Positions 45,048 through 53,487 of a stretch of 64,000 nucleotides of DNA are shown in pieces. Source of the stretch: JAGNXB01 sp942490895 (GTDB lineage: Bacteria; Bacteroidota; Bacteroidia; Chitinophagales; Saprospiraceae); contig CALNZC010000052.1 of the NCBI GenBank assembly GCA_942490895.1, positions 372,001-436,000 on the forward strand, given 5' to 3'. The notes beneath the pieces are model-generated. The model was not told the DNA's origin, did not search any database, and worked only from the letters and a program-made list of their open reading frames with translations. The first letter of the stretch is position 1, and every line of letters begins with the position of its first letter. Made by a program: the position numbers and the translations under genes.

Positions 45048-47381
45048 ATGAGGTTACCCTTCATATTATTGAGTCTATTCATGTGTTCTGCTCTCGCTGC
45101 ACAGCAAAAAGGACTACAACCAGCTCCAGCTGCCGAAAAGCAAGAGGGGGTTCATTATGGAGTGGTGGTTGGCGTTTCAGAATACCTGGATCAGTCCATC
45201 ACGGACCTACACTTTGCAGATAAGGACGCTGAAGCTTTTGCGGAGTATCTTCGCTCACCTGCAGGCGGATCACTGGATGATGATCATCTGAAAGTCTTAA
45301 CAAATGAAGCGGCAACCCAGGCAGAAGTGGTCATGGCGTTGTACTGGCTCATAGATGTTGTCCAGGAAAATGAAACCATCGCTATTTATTTTTCCGGACA
45401 CGGAGATGTCGAAAGCAAACGAGTCTCCCAGCCAGGATATTTACTCTGCCACAATGCCAACGCCAAGGCATACATGATCGGTGGAGCGATCAAACTTCAG
45501 GACCTGCAAGACATCATCACTACTTTATCTGTAGAAAATAAGGCGCGTATTATCCTGGTCACCGACGCCTGTCGGTCCGGCAATCTGGCGGGTGATGCCG
45601 TGAATGGGAAACAGGTGGTTGGTCAAAACCTTGCTGCCAAAATTGGCAATGAGATCAAGATCCTTTCCTGTCAGCCCGAAGAAAATAGTCTCGAAGGCAC
45701 TCAATGGGGAGGCGGAAGAGGCGTCTTCAGTTACCATTTACTTCGAGGACTTTATGGTCTGGCCGACAAGAACAATGATCAGCAAGTGACACTCTCGGAG
45801 ATTGGTCGATACCTAGAAGATCAGGTCATCGAAGATGTAGATCCCGATCTTCAGACACCAATGACTGTCGGAAATCCTCGTGAAAAAATAACGACCGTTG
45901 TTCCTGATCTACTCAGTCAGCTCAGCACGAACGATGCAGTCCCGCGTGATCTCCTGGCATCCCGATCCACAAATGCAAAAGGGATACGATCCACACCAAA
46001 TGAATCATGGAGTGCTTCCACTCAGAAAAATTACGATCGCTTTCAGGAAACACTTAAAGAGGGCCAGTACTTTGAACCAGATGCAGCCTGTACGGATCGG
46101 TACTTCCAACAATTGATTCGCGACACTACGCTGAAGTCCTGGCATCCGGAAATTCGTCGAAGCTATGCTGCTGCTCTTTTGGATGATGTCCAAGCAGATA
46201 TGCGCAGTATTCTGTCTACAGGGCAATTCATGAATCCTGCTGTAAACAGCATGCAAAACGACATCTACCAAATGAATGCGGAAAGACTGTCGCGGGCCGG
46301 TCAGATACTCGGTCCGGACAATGTACTTTACCGGTCTATCCAGGCGAACAAGCTCTTTTTTAAGGGTTTGACGCACGCTGATCGGGGCATGCGGCAATCA
46401 ACTATTTCAGCAGGACTGATATGGGAACCGGATATGCCTCATCTCATGACGGCAATCATTCCAACTTTCTCTGCCGACATGGCCGATTCGGCAAAATACT
46501 ATACGGATGAGGCAGCCAGTCTGACGACTACCTGGGCGCTTCCCTATCTCACCATGGCGCAGTATTATCAAGACACTCTTCAGGATCTTCAGGGTGCTGA
46601 AGCCATGTTGAAAAAAGCGGAGCAGGCAGAACCTGATTCCGAGCAGGTCGATTATGCCCAGGCTCATTTACTCACCCGGCAGGGTCGGCATGAAGAAGCC
46701 CGACAAAAGTGGATGTCTCTCCTGCGATCCAAAAGTCCTGCAACATGCATGCCCTGCATTGAAAACCGCATCGGCCACTCCTATCTTCTGGAAGGTCGGA
46801 CGCAAGAAGCCGCCACACACATCCAGAATTCTATTGACGGGGATCCGGAAAACTTGTCGGCCTACATCAATTTGGGTATTATTTACACCCAATCCGGCGA
46901 TTGGATGAAGGCGGAATCCAAATTCCAGGAAGTCCTAGATCTGGATTCTCTCTCACTGGTCACCGACCCGATCCTCTATTCCAGCTGGCTGACTCATCGG
47001 GGATGGCTGCGGTACCAGCAAGGCCAATTCGCGAATGCATCCTCTGACTTTCAATCACTCATTGTCCTGGAGCCGAACAATGGCCCTGCTCACTCAAAAC
47101 TTGCTTCCGCTCAAATACGGAATGAGCGATATGCCGAAGCCTCAGATGCTGTCGAGCGCGCCTTGCAATTATCCCCTCTGAGTGCGCAAGCCCATTACAA
47201 CAAAAGTCTCCTGGAAGGACAAGCCGCACGATTGGAGTCCGCTTTCGCTCACCTGGAAAATGCACTTCGTTTAGGATGGACAGACCTGAATGCCCTTATT
47301 CAAGCTCCTGAATTAACTCTCCTTCGAGCGGATGGTCGTCGATGGCAGGCCTTGATCAAACAATTTACCCCTTCCAGATAA
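45048..47381 (+). CDS. Secreted caspase-like (C14/metacaspase) protease with EF-hand-like loop and TPR repeats
   Basis: A 777-residue protein. The signal peptide ends near L-A-A-Q-Q (residue 20). The caspase-like domain (about 35-290) has the catalytic histidine 118 (F-S-G-H-G-D) and cysteine 175 (V-T-D-A-C-R-S-G). At residues 240-251 a D-K-N-N-D-Q-Q-V-T-L-S-E loop fits the EF-hand calcium pattern, with acidic or oxygen ligands at positions 1, 3, 5, 9 and 12. The region from about 500 to 760 holds helical TPR-like repeats (e.g. Y-I-N-L-G-I-I-Y, A-H-Y-N-K-S-L). It could be a calcium-dependent protease with a protein-binding scaffold. The biological target is unknown. Confidence 0.85.
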   Translation: MRLPFILLSLFMCSALAAQQKGLQPAPAAEKQEGVHYGVVVGVSEYLDQSITDLHFADKDAEAFAEYLRSPAGGSLDDDHLKVLTNEAATQAEVVMALYWLIDVVQENETIAIYFSGHGDVESKRVSQPGYLLCHNANAKAYMIGGAIKLQDLQDIITTLSVENKARIILVTDACRSGNLAGDAVNGKQVVGQNLAAKIGNEIKILSCQPEENSLEGTQWGGGRGVFSYHLLRGLYGLADKNNDQQVTLSEIGRYLEDQVIEDVDPDLQTPMTVGNPREKITTVVPDLLSQLSTNDAVPRDLLASRSTNAKGIRSTPNESWSASTQKNYDRFQETLKEGQYFEPDAACTDRYFQQLIRDTTLKSWHPEIRRSYAAALLDDVQADMRSILSTGQFMNPAVNSMQNDIYQMNAERLSRAGQILGPDNVLYRSIQANKLFFKGLTHADRGMRQSTISAGLIWEPDMPHLMTAIIPTFSADMADSAKYYTDEAASLTTTWALPYLTMAQYYQDTLQDLQGAEAMLKKAEQAEPDSEQVDYAQAHLLTRQGRHEEARQKWMSLLRSKSPATCMPCIENRIGHSYLLEGRTQEAATHIQNSIDGDPENLSAYINLGIIYTQSGDWMKAESKFQEVLDLDSLSLVTDPILYSSWLTHRGWLRYQQGQFANASSDFQSLIVLEPNNGPAHSKLASAQIRNERYAEASDAVERALQLSPLSAQAHYNKSLLEGQAARLESAFAHLENALRLGWTDLNALIQAPELTLLRADGRRWQALIKQFTPSR

Positions 47382-47562
47382 GCTGCCTTCCCGCGAACGC
47401 CAGAGTTCAGATCGGATGGACTGTCTTCTATTTGGGCCGCTCGGATGGTTGATCAAACAAGTGGATATTTGGGTCGAATGCCAAGGAAATGGTAACTTCC
47501 GACCCTATCCGAGGTTACAGGATAGATAACACCCATCACTTACCCCAAGAAAAACAATCAAC

Positions 47563-48210
47563 ATGCGCTTAACGACCGTATTTCGGATCTCTACTTTTAT
47601 CGTACTGCTGTGTGCGTTTGGTCTTTCTACATTGGATGCCCAAAACAGACCTGTAAAAACGACTTTGCAAGGTTCCGAGCTGTACAAGGATCCGGATATC
47701 CAGAATATCCCTTATTGCGATCAGATTATCCCTCGTATCACCAAGGACCTGCAACGTAAAGCTGATTCCTCATGTGAAACACAGGAGACTTGTATCCTTT
47801 GTCTGGAGCGTGAATCTCGTCACCCCTTGTATTCCACAGTCTTCTTGCAACCAGACCCAGCCAAGTGTGCCTCTGTAGGGGTTTCAACTCAGGCAGTAGT
47901 TGATTCAGAGCGGAAAACCTTTTCAGGTGGTGATCGCCCGACTCCGCCTTTCCAGGCAGAGATCCTGCAATCGATCTGTGTGAACGGAGGAAATACGCTG
48001 GACGTATACGTTCTTGGAAATGGGATCAACCGGAATTACAAAAAAGATGCTTTCACCTTTCTGTGGACCGTAGATGGCAACAAAGCCGGCCATGCCCAAC
48101 GAGTTGATTGCGCTTGTGGCAATAATGCCGAAGTTCGCATTACAGATGCGACGTCTGGTCAATCCATCACCAAACGCGTGAAATTGCGTCCTTGTAAGAC
48201 CAACGAATAA
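47563..48210 (+). CDS. Hypothetical secreted cysteine-rich protein
   Basis: A 215-residue protein: the signal peptide ends around L-D-A-Q-N (residue 27). The mature region contains about ten cysteines, several in pairs (C-I-L-C, C-A-C), which suggests disulfide bonds. A beta-rich second half contains V-N-G-G-N-T-L-D-V-Y and F-L-W-T-V-D-G-N-K, reminiscent of Ig/PKD-like domains. The family is not recognised. It is 181 bases after the caspase gene on the same strand and has its own terminator. Confidence 0.65.
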   Translation: MRLTTVFRISTFIVLLCAFGLSTLDAQNRPVKTTLQGSELYKDPDIQNIPYCDQIIPRITKDLQRKADSSCETQETCILCLERESRHPLYSTVFLQPDPAKCASVGVSTQAVVDSERKTFSGGDRPTPPFQAEILQSICVNGGNTLDVYVLGNGINRNYKKDAFTFLWTVDGNKAGHAQRVDCACGNNAEVRITDATSGQSITKRVKLRPCKTNE

Positions 48211-48237
48211 GGACAATTTATCCACCAAATATAAAAA

Positions 48238-48265
48238 GGGCCTTCCCAATGGGAAGGCCCTTTTT
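48238..48265. terminator. Bidirectional terminator
   Basis: gggccttccc/gggaaggccc is a 10-bp stem with loop aat, flanked by A's on the left and T's on the right. It lies between the plus-strand cysteine-rich gene and the minus-strand lipoprotein. Confidence 0.88.
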
Positions 48266-48281
48266 ATTTCTTGAACCTGGG

Positions 48282-48638
48282 TCATTCCGGATATCCTGAT
48301 AAGGCGTGCATGATGGTTTCCCATTGTGGACATTGACGGTCCAGTTCTGTTTTTAATCCTTCCGAAGGCCAGGCGGACATATCTTCTGGCAGCCCATCTT
48401 CGAGGCAGTCTGCTACTTGCTGATTTAATTGATCCAGATCCATCATGATCTCCATGGCTTCCTCCTGCTGTCCCTGATCCAGCATAACCACCAACTGTTG
48501 ATTCAGGGAGTCAACCGGTCGCAAACACTGACAAATACGTTCTGCTTCCTGGGTAGGTGCAATAGCCGTTCCGCAAGCAGCCCCAAGGAGAAGAAGAGTC
48601 ATCAGCCATCCAGTAATCGGTAAGAGATTCATACTCAT
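48282..48638 (-). CDS. Hypothetical small lipoprotein
   Basis: A 118-residue protein from M-S-M-N-L-L (48638). It has a signal peptide with lipobox L-G-A-A-C-G near residue 22, then a helical, Gln/Glu/Leu-rich domain with paired cysteines (I-C-Q-C) and further cysteines in D-C-L and Q-C-P-Q-W. The start codon overlaps the stop of the upstream M23 peptidase (ATGA, 48635-48638), so the two are coupled and may work together at the envelope. No family is recognised. Confidence 0.7.
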   Translation of the reverse strand: MSMNLLPITGWLMTLLLLGAACGTAIAPTQEAERICQCLRPVDSLNQQLVVMLDQGQQEEAMEIMMDLDQLNQQVADCLEDGLPEDMSAWPSEGLKTELDRQCPQWETIMHALSGYPE

Positions 48639-49303
48639 GAAGCAAAGTTGATCAATTGCATTGGATCTGGACATCTTGCAGCCCAAACCTTTCGTTCTTC
48701 CACTGGAGCAACGCCAGGGAAATCGCCTTGATGCTCACCCATATCGAACATGACCTGAAAGTGAAGGTGGGGCACCCACCCTCCATTTTCATGTGGCTCA
48801 CCCAAATGGCAAAAGGCTGTGCCTGCAGAAATCGTGTCTCCCGGGGACCAGTGCAAATCTGCTTTGGACAGATGTCCATATAACGTAAAGAATGGACCTG
48901 CACCTGTGTCGTGCTGGAGTATGATGGTCGCCCCGTAATCCAGAGGCTGGGCATTCATAGCCAGACTGTGTACCGTTCCATCAAGGGGCGCATAGACCTC
49001 CTGACCGGCTGGCGCCCAGAGATCGACACCAAGATGTAAAGATCGATCAACAGCGCCTTCCAGAAAATGAGGTGAGGCCCGATAAATGCCCCGATGTTCG
49101 AGGTAACCACCAAATCCAAGGGTCCCATCTCCTTCGTCAATGGCTTTCCAGATCGCAGCGTGTAACTGTTGTTGATCAGCGAGATCAACGCCATTTAATA
49201 CCTCACCCGTCACACTGAGGTCCAGGTAAACCGCATCCGCTTTTTTGAAGGATGGCCCCATTACGGGATATTGTGCTGAAGGAAGGGAGAAGGGAATAAG
49301 CAT
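48635..49303 (-). CDS. M23-family peptidase (LytM-like)
   Basis: A 222-residue protein without an obvious signal peptide. The LytM fold has a zinc-site pair in H-L-G-V-D-L-W-A-P-A-G near residue 90, followed by V-Y-A-P-L-D-G-T-V. The later motif is H-L-H-F-Q near residue 180, preceded by L-Y-G-H-L-S. These are the M23 ligands. The most likely role is cutting peptidoglycan peptide crosslinks, or being a related amidase activator; export signals are missing. A TACCTTTG box lies four bases before the start codon. Confidence 0.87.
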   Translation of the reverse strand: MLIPFSLPSAQYPVMGPSFKKADAVYLDLSVTGEVLNGVDLADQQQLHAAIWKAIDEGDGTLGFGGYLEHRGIYRASPHFLEGAVDRSLHLGVDLWAPAGQEVYAPLDGTVHSLAMNAQPLDYGATIILQHDTGAGPFFTLYGHLSKADLHWSPGDTISAGTAFCHLGEPHENGGWVPHLHFQVMFDMGEHQGDFPGVAPVEERKVWAARCPDPMQLINFAS

Positions 49304-49307
49304 ATGA

Positions 49308-49315
49308 CAAAGGTA
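49308..49315 (-). promoter_or_regulatory. Candidate -7 box directly before the M23 gene
   Basis: The minus strand reads TACCTTTG, ending four bases before ATG at 49303. As at 33012, the transcript would be leaderless or nearly so. No upstream TTG is seen at the expected distance. Confidence 0.38.
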
Positions 49316-49378
49316 CAGGATGACAGGGATGTGGACAGAACAGAAGAGAATACAGAGAAAAGCCGATCTTTCCCATGT

Positions 49379-50068
49379 ATGCCGGTATACCGACTAGATG
49401 ACCGACTCTTGTTTCCAGACCCTCGACTTGCTGCTGATGAGGGCCTTCTTGCCGTTGGTGGCGATCTCCGTCCAGAGCGCCTGCTGCTCGCCTACGAAAA
49501 TGGCATCTTCCCCTGGTTCAATGCTGGTGAGCCGCCCATGTGGTGGAGCCCTGACCCTCGATATGTGCTTTTTCCTGAACGATTGAAGGTCAGTAAAAGC
49601 ATGCGGACTCTTTTGAATCGCCAGACCTTCCGTGTGACTTTCGATCAAGATTTCAATGCAGTGATCCGTGCTTGTGCCCGCCCCTCACTGGGGCGGCATG
49701 AATCTGGAACCTGGATAACTGCGGAGATGGAATTGGCATACATTGAACTTCACCAGATCGGGTATGCCCATAGTGTTGAAGTCTGGCAGGGTGATGCGTT
49801 AGTCGGAGGCCTTTACGGCGTCAGTATGGGTCAGGTCTTTTTTGGAGAGAGCATGTTTACCCATCAGTCCAATGCCTCCAAATTCGGATTCATCCAATTG
49901 GTCCAGCAGTTAGCCAAATGGGAGTTTCAGCTCATCGATTGCCAGCAGGGGACCCGTCATTTGATCAGCCTGGGCGCAGAGCCAATTCCCAGGGAAGAAT
50001 TTCTCCAGATCCTGGGCAATCAGGACCACAGCCAGACTAAAAAAGGGCCATGGGTTTTGGAGCAGTGA
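49379..50068 (+). CDS. aat: Leucyl/phenylalanyl-tRNA--protein transferase
   Basis: A 229-residue enzyme from M-P-V-Y-R-L-D-D (49379); an ATG at 49304 would add 25 charged residues unlike the family. It carries F-P-W-F-N-A-G-E-P-P-M-W-W-S-P-D-P-R (about 48-65) and G-L-Y-G-V-S-M-G-Q-V-F-F-G-E-S-M-F (about 143-159), both signatures of Aat. L-I-D-C-Q follows. It adds Leu or Phe to N-terminal Arg/Lys of proteins, marking them for ClpAP/S degradation (N-end rule). Confidence 0.94.
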   Translation: MPVYRLDDRLLFPDPRLAADEGLLAVGGDLRPERLLLAYENGIFPWFNAGEPPMWWSPDPRYVLFPERLKVSKSMRTLLNRQTFRVTFDQDFNAVIRACARPSLGRHESGTWITAEMELAYIELHQIGYAHSVEVWQGDALVGGLYGVSMGQVFFGESMFTHQSNASKFGFIQLVQQLAKWEFQLIDCQQGTRHLISLGAEPIPREEFLQILGNQDHSQTKKGPWVLEQ

Positions 50069-50094
50069 CCTTCCAAGGGAGCAGTCATCTCACC

Positions 50095-50123
50095 TTGCAG
50101 CTCGAAGTGACTTGGTATCTTCG
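50095..50123 (+). promoter_or_regulatory. Promoter of the second M23 gene (TTG-N18-TATCTTCG)
   Basis: TTG at 50095-50097, 18 bases, then TATCTTCG at 50116-50123, eight bases before ATG 50131. The spacing equals that of the rnpB and gldJ promoters; the box differs from consensus by one T to C. The elements overlap the aat stop at 50066-50068 only downstream of it, so this gene can be transcribed separately. Confidence 0.5.
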
Positions 50124-50130
50124 TTGTATT

Positions 50131-51819
50131 ATGGTTCGACATTTCACCCTTTTGGTCTTCCTTTTGGTCTGTATTGTTTCCAATACTGCAGGTCAACCAT
50201 TGGGTTCGCCGATCAAACACCCACCGGTACTGACCGGAGGATTTGGTGAACTCCGACCAGATCACTTTCATGCAGGTGTCGACCTTCGGTCGAAGAGTGG
50301 AAAAGCAGGCGATCCGATCCTAGCTACCGGAGCCGGCTTTATCAGCCGAGCCATTATTCAACGTGATGGGTATGGACGGGCGCTATATGTTCAACATCCG
50401 GATGGGCGAACTACTCTTTATGCGCACTTATCGACCTATATGCCCCTTCTTCAGGCCTATGTGGATACGATAAGATATGCCTCTAAACGAGAGGAGATAG
50501 ATCTTGTCTTTGAACCTGGTCAATTCCCGGTAGTCCAGGGACAAGTGATCGGCACCATGGGAAAAACAGGACGAGCCAATGGCGTGCATCTTCATTATGA
50601 AGTCAGAGATCAGGGGAACTTCATTGCCCTGGACCCCATCCGGAACGGGCTTCAGATCAAAGATCGAATCCCCCCTGTATTTCGAGGTCTCAAATTGTAT
50701 GCACTGGATGACAAATTGCTCCCTCTTTTTGAGACGGAGTACTCGCCTTTCCAACGTGGAAAAACATTCAGAATAAAAGGCGACACTCTGGTCGTGGGGG
50801 CATGGCGCGTGGGCATGGGAATTTCTGTTCAGGACAAGGTCGCCGAAAACCGGTTTAGAACGGGTATCCAAAGCATGACCATCACGGTGGATAGTGAACT
50901 CGTTTACTCCTTTGCGATTGACAAGGTTGACTTCCACCTCAATCGATATATCAATGCACATCTGGATTATGGTGAGTGGATTCGCACCGGGCGTGGATTC
51001 CATCGCTGTTATCAGATCCCTGGCAATCGATTGCCGTTCTATCCGGAAATGAAAAAAGCGGGTCTGATCACATTGAGCCAGAAAAAAGCTCGAAAGGTGA
51101 TCATTGAGATACGGGATGCTTCTGGCAACCCCAGCCAACTGCTCTTCTGGGTCAAACGGGCCGCAGAAATGAAAGAACCGCCACCCCGACTGTTTCAATA
51201 TCGCATTCCCTTCGGTGAGTCCTTTGCGCATACCGACCAGGATATCCGGTTCAGCATCCCGGCTGGCGCCTTTTATGAGACGATCTTTTTTCAGTTTTCC
51301 CGCCAGGAATCGGAAGCTGGAGAAGTGTTTTATCAGATCCATAACCCGGAGACTCCCTTGCACCAGTTTATGACAGTGTCTTTGCGTCTCCCGGAGACGA
51401 CTGGCATTCCTCCAGACAAATGGATCGGAGTCTACTCGGATGATGCACAATTGGTCAGCTGTGGCGGACGAATAAAAGATGGACAGTTGGTATTCAAAAG
51501 TCGCCAACTGGGCACCTATCAATTGATGGTGGACACTTTGGCGCCTGTCATCACCCCCCTTCAGGAACAGCTGCAATCAGATGCCTGGAGTTGGTCTTTC
51601 CGGATCAGGGACAATGTCCAGTCGGCCGATCATATTCGCAACCTGCACTGGACCATCTATCTGGATGATCAATGGATCCCGGGAGAGTGGTCCAATCAGG
51701 ATGAGGTCCTGTCTATTCGAGCGGAGAAGAAGCTGCGAGTGAAGGCTCAAAAATTGACTCTGGAAGTCTGGGATGATCGAGGAAACCGGGCCCGATATCA
51801 AGGAAAAATCATACGATGA
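50131..51819 (+). CDS. Secreted M23-family peptidase, large
   Basis: A 562-residue secreted protein from M-V-R-H-F-T (50131); the frame opens 27 codons earlier but only this start gives a signal peptide (ending near A-G-Q). The M23 domain is at the N-terminal end: zinc ligands in H-F-H-A-G-V-D-L-R near residue 52 and V-H-L-H-Y-E-V near 155, with L-Y-A-H-L near 98. The remaining 350 residues are beta-rich (two or three Ig-like modules) without recognised names. It is likely a cell-wall peptidase or a structural LytM factor. The stop overlaps the next frame by ATGA. Confidence 0.87.
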   Translation: MVRHFTLLVFLLVCIVSNTAGQPLGSPIKHPPVLTGGFGELRPDHFHAGVDLRSKSGKAGDPILATGAGFISRAIIQRDGYGRALYVQHPDGRTTLYAHLSTYMPLLQAYVDTIRYASKREEIDLVFEPGQFPVVQGQVIGTMGKTGRANGVHLHYEVRDQGNFIALDPIRNGLQIKDRIPPVFRGLKLYALDDKLLPLFETEYSPFQRGKTFRIKGDTLVVGAWRVGMGISVQDKVAENRFRTGIQSMTITVDSELVYSFAIDKVDFHLNRYINAHLDYGEWIRTGRGFHRCYQIPGNRLPFYPEMKKAGLITLSQKKARKVIIEIRDASGNPSQLLFWVKRAAEMKEPPPRLFQYRIPFGESFAHTDQDIRFSIPAGAFYETIFFQFSRQESEAGEVFYQIHNPETPLHQFMTVSLRLPETTGIPPDKWIGVYSDDAQLVSCGGRIKDGQLVFKSRQLGTYQLMVDTLAPVITPLQEQLQSDAWSWSFRIRDNVQSADHIRNLHWTIYLDDQWIPGEWSNQDEVLSIRAEKKLRVKAQKLTLEVWDDRGNRARYQGKIIR

Positions 51820-51860
51820 ACCAACAACAGGCTAACCCTGTTACTCCAAAAACGAACAAC

Positions 51861-52331
51861 ATGAGCCATTTGAAAGCTGGGGATGCTGCTCCGGCCTTTA
51901 CAGCAGCCAATGAGAAGGGAGAGATCATCACCCTGGATCAATTCAAAGGAAAAAAATTGGTACTCTATTTCTATCCAAAGGACGACACTCCCGGTTGTAC
52001 GGCAGAGGCCTGCAGTATCCGGGACAACTACAACCGGTTTCTGAACAATGGGTTTGCTGTCTTAGGAGTCAGCCCTGATAAAGAGGCGAAACACCAGAAG
52101 TTCATCGATAAATATGACCTGCCCTTTTCCCTCCTGGCGGATCCGGAACATAAAATCCTGAAAGCCTACGGAGTTTGGGGTTTGAAAAAATTCATGGGCC
52201 GCGAATATATGGGCGTTATGCGATCCACCTTTATCATCGATGAGAACGGCAAGATTGCGGAAGTGATCAGTAAGGTAAATACGAAAGGACATGCCGACCA
52301 GATCCTGGACCTGATGGATATTGCGTCCTAA
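51861..52331 (+). CDS. bcp: Thioredoxin-dependent thiol peroxidase (BCP/PrxQ)
   Basis: A 156-residue peroxiredoxin from M-S-H-L-K-A-G-D (51861), the usual family length; an upstream ATG at 51816 overlaps the preceding stop (ATGA) and adds 15 residues, so it remains possible. The peroxidatic cysteine is in D-T-P-G-C-T-A-E-A-C, with the resolving cysteine five residues later, as in the E. coli BCP type. It reduces hydroperoxides in the cytoplasm. A strong terminator follows. Confidence 0.94.
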   Translation: MSHLKAGDAAPAFTAANEKGEIITLDQFKGKKLVLYFYPKDDTPGCTAEACSIRDNYNRFLNNGFAVLGVSPDKEAKHQKFIDKYDLPFSLLADPEHKILKAYGVWGLKKFMGREYMGVMRSTFIIDENGKIAEVISKVNTKGHADQILDLMDIAS

Positions 52332-52357
52332 ATAATCTGAAACAGGGGATCAAAAAA

Positions 52358-52383
52358 GGGCTGCCGAATGGCAGCCCTTTTTT
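52358..52383. terminator. Bidirectional terminator after bcp
   Basis: gggctgcc/ggcagccc is an 8-bp stem with loop gaat, flanked by A6 and T6. It can end both bcp and the minus-strand tryptophan-repeat gene. Confidence 0.88.
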
Positions 52384-52400
52384 ATATCTCAAGAATAGAG

Positions 52401-52964
52401 CTATTTCGGTAGAATCATCATAATGGGCAGAAAGACCATTCCCATTCGCGTTGCAACTGAAAAATCAGGGTTCATTTCATCAATGATCACCCAGTCACGA
52501 GGGTCTCCTTCGTAGGCGGTGAACACTTCAAATCGACCGACTTCACTTCTCTCGCGCAGCTCCCATTCTTCAGGGGTATTTGCCCACCGGGTCAGCCAGC
52601 TCAATTGAATATCTCCATCATTGGTCAGCTCCCATTCTGTAGGAATATCCCGCCATGTCTGGCGCATTGTAATGATTTCAGAACCCTCTTGAACCTGCCA
52701 TTCCTGGAAGTTGTCCCTCCAGCGGGCCCGAATCTCTCCGGTATGCTCGCCAAACGTATAGTCCCAAAAGGAGAGGTCGTACTGCATGGACCAGCGCATT
52801 TTGAGCGTTCCCACTTCATCGCCCTCGTCATCCAATATCACCCATTCTCTGAGATCATCTGCCCACAGTGCATAAATACCCCCCATATTCTGAGCGGCCC
52901 CATGAAAAGGAGTCCAGAATATGCAGAATGCAAAAATGCTGATGTACAGGAACCGGTACGGCAT
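52401..52964 (-). CDS. Secreted protein with six tandem W-x6-W repeats
   Basis: A 187-residue protein from M-P-Y-R-F-L-Y (52964); earlier ATGs add a non-hydrophobic stretch before the signal peptide, which ends near G-A-A-Q. The mature part is a short tandem repeat with a period of 22-24 residues. Aromatic pairs lie at W34/W41, W58/W67, W82/W89, W104/W111, W127/W134 and Y151/W158. Most repeats read W-x-D-x-x-x-E-W-x-h followed by a beta-hairpin-like stretch ending in R-W. This suggests a small repeat beta-sheet or propeller-like protein. No family is recognised. It lies 16 bases behind the DUF3127 gene. Confidence 0.72.
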   Translation of the reverse strand: MPYRFLYISIFAFCIFWTPFHGAAQNMGGIYALWADDLREWVILDDEGDEVGTLKMRWSMQYDLSFWDYTFGEHTGEIRARWRDNFQEWQVQEGSEIITMRQTWRDIPTEWELTNDGDIQLSWLTRWANTPEEWELRERSEVGRFEVFTAYEGDPRDWVIIDEMNPDFSVATRMGMVFLPIMMILPK

Positions 52965-52980
52965 TGATTTGATTATGAGG

Positions 52981-53358
52981 TTAAAAGGGGAGGTCATCAT
53001 CTCCCTCATCCTGGAATTGGGGCTCATTTTTCACTTCTGGAAAAGAGACATCACCAAAAGGATCCTGGCCTGCTGGCTGTGGAGGGCCACTTTGTGCGCC
53101 TTCTACTCGCCAGGCATTGAGGTTGGTAAAATACTTTCCTTGCCATTCACGGCCTCTAAGATCAAACCACACTTTGATCTCTTCCCCTTCCTGGAAGGGA
53201 TCCACCAACGGACAACGATCCTGGGTCAACTGAAATTTAACAAACTGAGGGTAGTTACCATCCTGAATTTCAATGACAAATTCTCGCGCTTGAAACGTGG
53301 CTGATTTGTTTTCTGTAGGGAAGATTTTGACCAATTTTCCGCTGATCTCGAAAGCCAT
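52981..53358 (-). CDS. DUF3127 protein with an SSB-like acidic C-terminal tip
   Basis: A 125-residue protein. Residues 1-90 form a beta-rich OB-like domain of the DUF3127 type (F-E-I-S-G-K-L, F-V-I-E-I, V-K-F-Q-L-T). A disordered Gly/Pro/Gln/Asp-rich tail follows, and the protein ends D-D-D-L-P-F, nearly identical to the tip by which single-stranded DNA-binding proteins recruit repair and replication partners. By analogy it may bind nucleic acid and compete for SSB-interacting proteins; this is inference. A TACCTTTG box lies 23 bases before the start. Confidence 0.88.
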   Translation of the reverse strand: MAFEISGKLVKIFPTENKSATFQAREFVIEIQDGNYPQFVKFQLTQDRCPLVDPFQEGEEIKVWFDLRGREWQGKYFTNLNAWRVEGAQSGPPQPAGQDPFGDVSFPEVKNEPQFQDEGDDDLPF

Positions 53359-53381
53359 ATGACGTGTTTTTTATGGAGTTT

Positions 53382-53389
53382 CAAAGGTA
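53382..53389 (-). promoter_or_regulatory. Candidate -7 box for the DUF3127 gene
   Basis: The minus strand reads TACCTTTG, 23 bases before the start codon. No TTG is found exactly 18 bases upstream. Confidence 0.42.
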
Positions 53390-53487
53390 GCCAGAATGAA
53401 CGGTTCAGATAGCCCCACACTCCAGCTATCGACCTTTTTTTCAAAAAATTTGGTTTTCTCCCTTCCAAATACGAGGTTTGTGCAAGA

